Assembly (NCBI GenBank): GCA_040389065.1
Contig: JAZKAR010000018.1
Span: 1-64,000 of the forward strand
Direction: 5' to 3'
Length of the DNA stretch: 64,000 bases
Origin: JAZKAR01 sp040389065
GTDB taxonomy: Bacteria > Pseudomonadota > Gammaproteobacteria > Burkholderiales > Casimicrobiaceae
Shown one piece after another: positions 1 to 12,100 of this stretch (its first letter is position 1; every line of letters begins with the position of its first letter). The translations under genes were made by a program, and so were the position numbers. The notes under the pieces are model-generated. The model made no database searches. It saw nothing but the letters and a program-made list of their open reading frames with translations, and was not told where the DNA came from.

Positions 1-108
1 CCTCACGAGCTTCACGAGCTTCACGAGCTTCACGAGCTTCACGAGCCTCACGAGCCTCACGAGCCTCACGAGCTTCACGAGCTTCACGAGCTTCACGAGC
101 CTCACGGG
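1..108 (-). repeat. Tandem 9-bp repeat encoding (Glu-Ala-Arg)n
   Basis: Twelve consecutive 9-bp units alternate between CTTCACGAG and CCTCACGAG on the plus strand, and the array reaches the window edge. The giant gene reads them as Glu-Ala-Arg, predicting a rigid charged helix. The units differ mainly at one third-codon position, consistent with recent slippage expansion. Confidence 0.95.
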
Positions 109-3100
109 CTTCTGGTGTATGAGTACGTGAGGGTGGTGTTGGTAAAAGTGGTTGCGTAGGAGCTGCTGTTGTAGCTACGCTCCTTCTTAGAGCATTTTCA
201 TAACGCGTAGCTAGTGTGGGTACTACAGTTGGTCGTCTAGGATCAAAAAATGTAAATGCGACCTCAATTTGTACACCTGGATTTCTTTGAAAAAACTCAT
301 TAATCGCACTTATAACATGGCCCGGTATTTGGCGAATCCATTCTGCACGAGCCTCTACTCCTGTAGGCGCATATATATCAGCGCTAAGCGCCGGAAATAC
401 TATAAAACCTATGTTATTATCGCGCGCTTCTTCTAAACTACGTATATAAGCACGTCTTAATTGCACGTAATGTTGAGGTGTTATTTGATCGATTGTCGTT
501 ACGTTATCGCCCCCATTACTCCTAGGTCCTAAATTAGGCCCTACTGCATGAATAACGTCGGTAACATTCGTTGCTAGTCTTCCAATATTGTTTCTACTAC
601 TACGCCTTGCATCACCTACCGGGCAAGACCCACCCTCTGGAAAAAAAGTATCAACACCTGCCGCAGTGTGCAATGCCCCTGCAACTCCGCCACCATTACC
701 TAATTGTGGATTAGCAGCATTTACAACCGCTGTACGCCTGCCTGCAGTTCCCCGAAGTTGTAAGGTAGCTATATCTGCATGATAGATTCGAAGAGGAAAA
801 GAGAGATTTGAACTTGTGGATGGCGGTATATCATGTAAGGGTTCAATTCCCTGAATATGAAAGGTATGAGTAGTTGGCTGACTCTCAGAAGCAGCGGGTG
901 GTGGTGCTAGAGGAGCAGAAAACTGAGTAGCATTTAAAGGAGCAGGCCTCTCAACACCTTCTGTTGAACCCCTTACCCCTGTTATTCTTTGATTTGTTAT
1001 CGCTGGATAATCTTGTACATGTAAACGCCAATGGCTAGTTAGTGATTGACGTATAGTAGGATAGGTTGCACCAAATTCATGATCTACTTGTTCGAGCGCT
1101 GCTAAAAAGGCCGTAGCAAGGTGACCATTACCGAATAACTCTAAAGAAGTAAGAATACGTGAGATTCTGTTCAGATTATGATACCTGCCGCCTGACTCTG
1201 TGCCTCGAACCCAAGGTTGATTACCTAAATTTATACCATCTTGCGGTACTACTGTATAAGTATCTCCTACCCTATTAAGTCTGAATCCATAATAATGTAA
1301 CATCAACTCAAAGAATTGTTGCTGCCTGGATCTTGCTATGGCATTTGAAAACTGATTTTCTTCAAGTGGCTGTAAAAAGCCATTTCGTAGCACGCCTGGA
1401 GTATTGGTAGGGAATAATTGTTGAATAAAATCGTGATGAGCTTCCATCCATATATTTGATACTATTCCGCGTCTGCGGGCGTTATCTACCGCATTTCTAT
1501 CATTCACATCAATATGCTGATATTGATTAACATGTAAATGATCTGGATGATAGGTGTGTGAACCGATCGTTATTGTTTGGGCAGTCGGTTGATTCTGAGG
1601 GGTTATGAAAGGCTGATTATAAAAACCTCTTAAGGTAGTAAAAAAAGTAGCTTGATCTTGATCTCGATAGTTTGCTCCAGCTCTTGCAGCTACCCCAGGT
1701 TGATTTAAAGTGCTATCAACAGGTGGTGGTGTATTTTCTTGTATGCCTGTTGGTCTAAAAGCAGTAGCAGCGGAAAGAGAAGTGGTATTTTCTGCTGCTG
1801 TATTTGTTGCTCTAACAATCGTTATCCGATAGCGGTTTCCGGGTGCGGGATAAGCTGCTTCTACTGCAGCGCCTAAATTATTTAGATTATCTATTCTATA
1901 ACGACTCCCCCCCCCACGCAGTAGTTGCCAACCAATGGGCGCTTTCCAAGGTCTTGCTCCAATAGAATCTACTAAATACCAAGCGTCTCCCATCCAGCGT
2001 AAAGAGAAAAAGTGTGCTGCCCCCTCGCTTCCTGTTACTTCAAACACTGCCCTATCAAAAGGCGCTCTATTTGATGTCTGCCAGGCTCTCCATGCTGCTT
2101 GCAACTGGCCCTGTGGAATCAGCGGTCCTCTGATTCCTCGTACGTCTTCAGTACTACCATTACCTCTAGCATTATCTATAGCGACTGTAATAAGAGGAAA
2201 AGCCGACAGATTTTCTTCTTGAATACCATTTTCCCTAATTTCATTATGAGATAACCCAAGATTGCGAAGTACAGCAAAAGCACACCCTGCTGCTGACCTT
2301 TGCGCTTGTACATTTTCAACGCTGAGTGCTTCTGCTCGAATAGCAGTTGCAGAGTCAATAGGAGCAGTAGGAGGTGGTGGTAAGCGGGAAGCATCTTGCC
2401 GTTGGGGTATTACAATAGTTGATGGATCTACGGGGCGCGATGGCGCTAGTGGTGTACGCGAAGTTGATGTTGTTCCTAGTATGGATCGTGCGTTTGTTGG
2501 AGCTGGATTAAAGCTTGGAATAGGAGTAGGTCTAAAAGGTGGATGTCCAAGCCGTTGATTCCAACCATCTGTAAAGTTAGTCTCCGCCGTACCTTCTTGC
2601 GTAAAAGCTCTTCGAACTAAACTATTAGGCGCTACAGGATTTGCGCCTGTTATAAATTCCTCATTCAATAAATTTAATAAAGAAGCACCAAGTTCATAAT
2701 TATAACGGCGCAATATCTCAATAACAGTTCCTACTCCTTCAATGTGATCTTGGCGATTACTATTCTCTTCTGTCGACTCTATTGATCTTACTAAATAAGC
2801 TCGTCGGCTCTCCCAAGATAAAGCATTTGTTCCTGCTACTCTCTCTACTCTTGTACGATCTTCACTTAACCTTAATCCATATGCATTAAGTATTAATGAA
2901 ATCATACTTATATGAAAATCTCTTGCATTATGCTGATTTTGTAAGCTTTGTAAATATGGAGATGTGTCTATTCGATAATTTCCGCTATAACCACTTCTAA
3001 ACAGAGAAATTCTATAACTAGTAAGATATCCATTAAATTCTAAAAGAGCATTACTTTCATGCAGTTGATTAATCTGGCCTTCTGTTAACGGTTGATCATA

Positions 3101-6100
3101 ATTAAAATCAGTCCAGCCACGCTGGCGCATCCGATCAGCCAAGAACTGTAATGCTCTATTTCTATTAATCAAGACATGTCTATCATCTTCATAGTCTATT
3201 CGTGGTAATCCACTTTCTGTTGCATCACTCACTAAGTGATATTCATAGGGAGCATTATGATTTGCTGGAGCTTCATAATGTAAGCCACCGTTATAACGCC
3301 ATACTCGAAGATATGAAAACCCTCCTGGCACTCCATTTAAAGTACTTGTAATATTTCCTCGTGCATCTTGATAAAGTGCTTCTTGTACTCGCTCACCATT
3401 TCTTATAACGGGTATGGTAAGATTTCCAGGCTCTTCTGGTAAATTTATAGGCCCAGCTATAATTCTTGTTGGCTCTGGTACAGGCCGCGATGAGGAAGGC
3501 TCTCCTGTCTCTTCATTGCGCCTCCTAGTAAAATTATCTCTAAATCTTGAGGAAGAGCCTAAACGCTGCGATGAGGAAGGCTCTTCTGACTCTTTTCGCT
3601 CGTCTTTTTTTCTACGAAAGAAATTACCAACACCCATGCGCTCATTCAAATCACCTTCTTGAGCACCACTCCATTCTTTTAATGCAAGTTTACTTAGACT
3701 CTCTGGCTGGCTATGATCTAATAACAGCCCAAACTCAAGAGAGCCTTGCTTACTTTTACCCAGAAGCGCTAACATTTGAGCTTCAGTTAATTTCAGTGTT
3801 TCGCCATTTTCATAGGTTACGCCACGCCAAACCCAGTTGCCACTTTCATCTTTTGCAGCACTCATTGCATGCCCTGCATGCTCGTTGGTAGGCCAGGAAA
3901 CTTCTCTTCCTAACAATAAAGAAATCTCAGCTTGCGCATCAGAATTTAAGCCTGCTGCCATCACAATTAGCTGAATGCCTTTTAATGATTCGCCTAAGGC
4001 ACTTACATTCTCAAACTGGTAAAGCTTCATGCGCTCTTGATCAGATACACGCTTTTCTGGGTTTTTAGAATTTGGATCTTCTACTTTATCGCTCGATTGT
4101 TCTCTAAGAAGCAGTGTTGCAACATGCAATAAATGACCTTCTATTGAAGGATGATCTTTTACGATTGTTAATTGTTCAAGATGCTTTAATATTTTTTCTT
4201 CTGCTTCAATTAACCCTAATTTGGTATTTGAACGTTTGGCTTTCAAATACATCGCTACTTGTATTTCTGCGGGCATATCGCCGCCCCATGCGCGCTCAAA
4301 TAATGCTTTTTTGAACTGAATAGGGTCTGGCTCACCGCCATGTACTAATTGTGCTATATGAAAACTTACGTTTTCTATACAATCATTTACTAGAGACTGC
4401 ATCCAAGTATCATCTGCCTTTACTTGCAAACTTAACTCTTGCACCTTAATTGCCATTAGTATTTCGGAATCATTTTTCCATTTGCTTTCTAATTCTTGCA
4501 GCTCTAGTAAAGAGGCATTATGAATTTGTCTAAGCGCTTGTTTTTTAGCAATTTGAGTAGGTACAACTGGTATGAATCTGGGTGGAGATTTTTGCAGCCC
4601 TCTTGCTTGTGCAATATCTTCTACAAACTCGCTATATTTAGGTTCATTAATATTTCTTACTAGATTAAGACCATCTGATACCCTAAGCATTTCAGATAAT
4701 TGCTCATAAAGTGCAGAGGCGAAACCATAATACGCTGCTTCATTAGATTGTTTTTTAGTGGGGTAACTATTTACCAATAAAGATGAAACGGTATAATTTT
4801 CTTTAATTAAAGAGGCATAAATCTCTTGTACATCTTCAGAACTTCTAGCAGCGTTCACTGCATTTATTTTTCTGAGGATTTTTAACAGTGAAGTTTTATC
4901 TTCATATTTGATAAGATTACTTTTACTTAACGTCGCAAACCATTCCTCATTAATATTATAGGTGGCAGGAGTCTTATTATTAATAATAGATAATAAATTA
5001 CTACTTTCTTCAAGCGTTATTGATCCGTCTAAAAATTTGCTTAATTTTACAATTAGGTCTGATAATAATATTATATGTTTAGATTCGTTAGCCTGGTTAA
5101 TGTTTGCAGATTCAAAACCACCATTTGCTTCATACTTTCTAATCGTTTCTTTCAAATCATTATTTAAAATTGATAATAAATCATCGACATTTTGTTTTAA
5201 TTTTTGATTTTTTACTTTTTCATACACATCAGCATCAATATTAATCGATGGTTGGTTTTCATTACTTCTTAACGATTGCTCTTTTCTAAACTCTATGCGA
5301 TCTTGATCAATTTCAGCTTGTTTTGATTTTTTCAAAGCATCTATTTTTAATAGCAAATCATGCTTTACATTTTCAATAACTTCGTTTTTTTCATTCACAT
5401 CATGATACGCAGCAGAATATCTTTCAAGTAAATCAATATTTTGGCTCTCATACGCTTTTTCATGAATAGCTGTTCTTTCTTCATGCGTCATTTCATGAAT
5501 TTTTAGCTTATATAACTCTTCATGTGCTTTATTTCTCAACTCGCCTGTAACATTAGGATTTGCGATGAAGCTATTGAGCGCTTCTTCACTATGCGCATCT
5601 TTTAACTTAGCACTTATTAATTGCTCATGAAGCGCTAAGGCAAATAGATAGTAACCGCCTGTTATACTAAGCGTTTCGTCAGTTAATGCTTCTCTCTTTT
5701 TATTTGAAAAAGATTTATTGTCATTTTTATATAAAACTGACTGATTTTTAGCGGCTGAATATTCACCTAAAAATAAAGAAGAAACACGATAATTTGTTTT
5801 TACTAAATTTTGTGCAAAATTTTGTTTATTTTTTATATTATTAAATATATCAACAATAAGTGCTTTATCGTCTCCATGAAGCGATAATGCTTTCTCTACC
5901 CCTTCAGACCATTTATCATCTAATACATATTTAGCAGGTGCTTTATGATTGATGATTAATTGCAAATCAGCACTTTCTTCTGATGTTATAGAGCCATCTA
6001 AAAATTTATTTAATTTCATTACCAAATCAGATACTATCATTATGTCTTTAATTGCATAATAATCTTGCAAATTATCTTTATTGATAAGATTATTTTTTTT

Positions 6101-9100
6101 CGCGCTATTTAATCTTGCTTTTAATTTACTATTTAAAACTTTTAATAATTCTTGAACATTATTTTCTAAAGTTTGATTTTTTGTTTTATCATAAATCTGT
6201 TTAGATTTTCTTGTATAGGCAGTTTTCAAAGAAAATAAATCGTTAAAATTATTATTTTTTAGCTGTTTCCCTAACCCTCTAATATTAAGCACCTGCCCAA
6301 TACTTCTTGCTTTATCCTCTACTATTACTGCTCTATATTCAAGATGCTCACCCGCTGCGATAGTGGTTGATAAATCTCTATTGTAGCCAACAATATCTCC
6401 ATTTAATTCGCGAACACCTTGAATGGCTATATGACCACTTGTATAGGTCTTACCAATATTTGTAGCATCTTTTTTGTAACGAGAGTCAAGCACCATTTTT
6501 GGTTTATCAACATCAGGAATGCTATCGCTATTTGAAATACTTTCTTTACGATATGCTTTGCCGGTTAATGCTTGAATAGCTTCTATAATACTTTCATCCG
6601 TTGCTTCTGCCATTAACGTATGATCATGCTCTACTGATTTTCCTGATTTAAGCGCAATTAATAAATTCAATTTTACGTAGCGATCATATCCATACAGCGG
6701 TATCTCAACACCGGAGCTTATGCTAAGAAATTGTAAATAAGACTCTATTGCATGGTAAGCACAGTTACCAATGCGCTGATCTGCTCTTAAATCACCATGC
6801 GCCCACCATTTTCCATTCGATACGGTAGCGATTTGCCAAACAAACCAATTATTTTCATTGGCAAAATTTAATTTATCGATTAATTCTTTTATCAACTTCG
6901 ATTGTTTTGATGATTGTGATGGTAAGGTTTCGATTAGTTCATCAGTAATTTTCTCAATCAAAGGTTTGATTTTTAGCATTACTGCTTGCTGTATCTCAGC
7001 ATCTGTTTTTAATTTAAATAAATTGTTATATTCTTCTCTTAAGGCTTTGCTAGTACCGCTTTCTGATAGATTAAATTTCTTAAACTCTGATATAACAGCA
7101 GATATACGCGTTAATAATGCGTTTTTACGATCTACTGTATATTCTTCACACATTGATTTAGCATATTTGTCTAATGCAATTGCTGAAGAATTTGTTGAAT
7201 CTGAAAGATTTATTTCATCTAGTCTACTAAAAGCCTCATTGATATGTTCTTGCATTTCAATAGACTCTTGTTTTTGACTTAATTGCTCTCTTCTTCTGGC
7301 TATCAAGGTTTTAATTTTTGATGATGATTGCCAAGCTAAGTTTTGACTTACTAAAGCATTAAACTCGTTTATATTATTAATACTATTCAGTGTTTTTCTT
7401 AGGTTGTAATATAAAACATCTTTATTTTCAGTTTTTTCTGCATGCTCTGTAGACATTGTAGTGACTACATCATTGTCTTTTACAAAGCTACTATAAGGCT
7501 GCCTTTCAAGCGGCTGCTCAAATTTTACAGGTGCGCCTTCGTCGTGGCGTGCATCTCCTACTACACCTACTGGGCGAGACTCTTCTAATTTTACTTCAAC
7601 AGCATTTGAAGCAACCTCTTGCCATTCTTTTAATTTACCTTCTTTTATCGAAGCTCTAATTTCGGCGTATGCTGGCTGGCTTCGCATTCCTACAATTTGA
7701 GGAATGATACTAATGGAACCATCAGCATTTTTACGGGTAGTGGTACCACTTATGATTTTTTCTAACGAATTTTCATCATGCTTAGGTACTATAAATAATT
7801 CTGAACCATATTTTAATAACGCAGTAAGATCATTTGCTTTTTTAAGCTCTTTTCTTTGTGTCTTACCGGCTGCTTCAGAACAAATATATACATCGCCATT
7901 TTCTTCATTAACCTCTATCCATCTTAACTTTCCTTGAGGAAAACTCTCTTGAGGGCGATCTTTTATAAGCGCTAAACCAATATGGCCACCCTTTAACCAT
8001 TTAAATACCTTATCGCCTTCAATTTTATCTGTAAGGCGGTAAGCTGTATGGCTATGTCCGTTGTCTTTATTTTTCAGCCAGGTATCTAGAACGTTTAAAT
8101 AGCTATCTAAAGATTCAGCCCCATTATCTAAATGACCAGGATTACTTTCTGCTAAAATTTTATTTAACGATTTGCGTAATGTTACTACCTGATTAACATC
8201 GGCTTTAAATACTTTTGATAATAATTCTAAAACAGCCCGCTCAATTAAAGGGTGCTCTCGCTCAATATTAGAAGGAGCTTTAAAGGCTTCAAGCGCTTTA
8301 TCATTATCGCCTAACAAACCGCCAATTAATCTAGTAGTTTTATTAACATGCTTATGATTAAAAGGTTGTATTGCTTTACTAGGCTGGCGTTTAAATTTCT
8401 CTACCGCACCTACTTCTTTATCGTTCGTTGTTGTAAACGTTGTAGGATTAGAAGATTTAATGCCATATTTCAAACTACCTTTTTTCACATAGGCATTTTT
8501 ACTTTGAGAAGCTGCCTCTAGAGAAATACTTAACTCTTTACCCCAGATAGTTTTAAATAGCTCTTTTACACTTACTAATGTTGACTCAAATACAACTTGA
8601 TCTTCTTTTCTACTGAATTTTTGCTTTGTGCGCAACCAGCTTTCAATTAGTTTAGTAACACTTTCTTGTGCATTATTTGAAGGAGTTTTATCAGATACTG
8701 GTTTATGAATACCTTCCCAATTAATACAAAGATTGCCATCATCTGTATTAAAATTTTTAGATAATTGTTTATTACTATACTGTTTTATATGTTGAGGATT
8801 TGATCTATCTTCTAACTGGCCTTTTGCACTCCAATACAAAGGAATGAACATTTTATCTTCTTTTCTTTGGAGTATAACAACTCCCGATTCAGTGCCACCT
8901 CTTAAAGTATTAAAACCTTTTATGCTCTTGGCACGTATATCTCTCCATTTTCTTGAAGCAATACCTGTTCCCATTAATGCTATTAATACATTTAATGCCA
9001 GCTCCATTCCTATTGGAGAAGTGGGATGCTCGTGCTGATTAAATGCTGCGCCTAACTTTTGGAATCCTTCTGTTATATATTTAGGATCTGATAAAAATTG

Positions 9101-12100
9101 AGCTAGATTTTCTCTTTCATCTTGCTGGCCTGAACGCATCGCTTCTTTTTGCGCTTCTGCACGTAATATTTCTATGAACGTATCTAATACACCCTCTATT
9201 GCTCCTCTTTCTTCTTTTGGCTTAAATTTTTGAACTTTAGCTATTTCTCTTGTAACTGCATTTGCTGTAGCAGACGTTTCAGCCTCATCTATTCCGCCTA
9301 TACCTGAATCTACCCTAGATAGTTGTTTTTGAGCTGAACCTGAGCGAGAATCTAAGGTAGGATCTGTAAACTGAGTACCTTTTTCTATTAATGCATTTAA
9401 TAGATTATCTTTTTCATTGGCAGATAGTGTAACTCTCATACCTTTAGGATGATCACCACTAATTAGAAGCCATTCATTATTATTTTCAGAATCTCTCTTG
9501 AATATAATCTCTTGCCCGTTTTTACCGCTTTCTGAAAACGTAAACTTACCATCCTTGGATGTAAATTTAAACTCTCCTGTACCTGGGAGTTTTCCTTCAA
9601 TTTGTTTGATGTTGTTCGCTGATGTATTGTTTAATATGGCTTCTATGTTTGCTTTTATACCAAGATTATCTGCATTATTAATTTTTGTATCATTTACTTG
9701 ATGGCTTGCCAAGTTTAATTCTTTTGGCTCAGAAAATTTAATTCCATCTTTTGAGAGTTCAGCAAATGCATGTACTCCGTTTCCGCCTAAAAAGGAAACT
9801 GCTATTCCATGTGGATAATCGCTGCTTTTCAGTAACCATTCGCCTTTATGTGCGGGCACTCTTTCTAAGGCAATTCCTAAATTAGGAGTTTCACCTTTTT
9901 GTACTTTTTTACCAACCGAAAAACTAACTTTTTCACCCGTTGGACTTATAAATTCAAAATCTGACGCTTGCCTTACACTTCCTTCAATTTTTGTAACATT
10001 TGCACTATTCTCTAAGGTATCTTTTATTATTCCTTCAACTTTTGCCTGAACGGCATTATCAGTAGTGCCTACCTGTCTGGCCCCATTACTTTGCGAATGA
10101 TCGGATGACTTTGCTCCTGTAGGCTCAGAAAACTTAACGCCACCACTTGTTAATACCGCAAAACCATTATCATTTGCACCTGAAAATGAAACTTTTATTC
10201 CTTCTGGATGATCACCGCTTTTCAGCAACCATTCTTTGTTGCTTCCCGATACTTTTTCTAATGCAACGCCTAGCTTAGGCAAGCCCTTTAACGCTTTTTT
10301 ACCGCTCACTGAAAAGCTTACTTTTTCTCCATTTGAATTAAATTCAAATGTGGCTGATTTACTTAACTCTCCTTCAATTCGATTAGCATTTACCGAATTT
10401 TCGGAGGTATCTTTCAATATGCCTTCAATGCTCGCTTTTATTTCAGGGTTATCTGTATTACCTAACTGTTTTTCGCTCTTTTGTTGTTCACTCTTTTTAG
10501 ATTCTGAAAACTTAACGCCACCTTGCGTCAATACAGCAAAACCGTTATCGCCTCTTCCCGCGAACGAAACTTTTATTCCTTCAGGATGATCACCACTTTT
10601 CAGTAACCATTCTTTTTCGCTTCCCGATACTCTTTCTAATGCAACGCCTAGTTTAGGCAAGCCTTTTAACGCACTTTTTCCGCTCACAGAAAAGCTTATT
10701 TTTTCTCCATTTGAATTAAATTCAAATGTGGCTGACTTATTTAATTCACCTTCAATTTTGGTAACATCTGCGCTACTTGCAGAATTATTCTTTAATATTC
10801 CTTCAATTCTTGCTTTTTCTTCAGGATTATCAGTTGTAACTTTTGCTTGCCTAGAGTTAGATTGCGAAGAAGTATGCTCATCGCCTAAGCTTCTGAACAT
10901 TCCGCCCATAAATTCAGCAATCGCTTTTTCTTGACCGCTATTGGAGCTTGCTCCTGCATTTTTTTCGCTCGCATTGCTTGAACGCCCTATTGAATTTTTT
11001 CCTTCGCGGCCTCCTGCAGCTATTAAATTTGCATTGACTGCGGCTGCATATGCTCCAAATGAAGATGATGCGCTTTTGTTTGTTTCTCCAAAAGCTGTAC
11101 TACCCATATCTGATTTAAAAGCACCTGATAATCCTGCTCCTAAACCTAAGCTTGCTGCTCCCTTTGCTGGTGTAGCATTCTCACTATGCCCCCCTATAAC
11201 TTTACTTCCTTGAGCACTTTGTACACTTTGCTTACCACCTGATTTAGAAGTTGCCCCTACAGCTAATGGGCTTTCATTGCTTCCTGTAAGGTGTGCGCTA
11301 TTTACATTTACAGCTTGTGTATTCGCTACTTGTGCGCCTCCTGAAGATTGGATATCGGCTGTTTTTACTGATCCATCTGCTGTCGAAGCTGCATGAGATG
11401 ACTCATTGGCTTGTGTCTTAGCAGAAGAAAGCCCTGTGTCTATTCCCGCTGCTTCTGCTGCGGCAAATACATGAGACTGCGCCGATGATGAGACTGATAG
11501 TGGTGTACCGTTATGCGCCAAAGAACCTGCACCCGTAATCGATGCGCTACTATTTGCTGCACCCGACAAAGAGGCAGATGTTGAAACTGCATTGCCTTCT
11601 TTGGATTGTGAAGAAACAGTGCTAGTTCCATTTGGTTCTGGCAATTTGGCTGCGCCACTACCACCATTGTTAGGAGAAATATTTGGATTTTCTGGTTTAG
11701 CCACACTTGCTGAAGGCTCACTTAAGCCACCATTGATTGATAGGCCTGTAGCCGCCCCTAAAACTTTTGCACCAAAATCACTCGTTAAATGGCTTGCTCC
11801 GCCTTCTGCATTTTTTGAAAAAGGTAGAGATGAAGCAGCTATTCCCGATTTTTCTACTTGAGGAGATAATAATGCATCGGCTAAACCTGCTGGGTGTGGT
11901 TGACCAAACGCTGATACACCTAGCGATTGAGTTGCAGATGCTTCAAGAACTTTAGCTTTAAAATCACCTGCTGAACTGCTTGTGGCATTACTTGTGGAAT
12001 TACTTAAGCTCGCCTCTGTATTTTTTGAAGAAGACAAAGATGAAGGAGCTATTCCCGATTTTTCTACTTGAGGAGATAATAATGCATCGGCTAAACCTCC

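Noticed and set aside
1..108. CRISPR-like array at the left edge
   Set aside because: The units are contiguous 9-bp repeats without spacers and are in frame with a coding gene.
588..782. Plus-strand frame of 64 codons
   Set aside because: Complement of the macro domain; no support on the plus strand.
2176..2394. Minus-strand frame of 72 codons
   Set aside because: Out of phase with the giant gene, which passes through the Josephin-like motif here; the Leu-rich product is a frame shadow.
6858..7277. Plus-strand frame of 139 codons
   Set aside because: Opposite a continuous minus-strand gene with coherent domains; its composition follows the complementary strand and shows no motif.
10236..10589. 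Plus-strand frame of 117 codons
   Set aside because: It is the complement of the tandem repeats in the giant gene and repeats with them; no independent start context.
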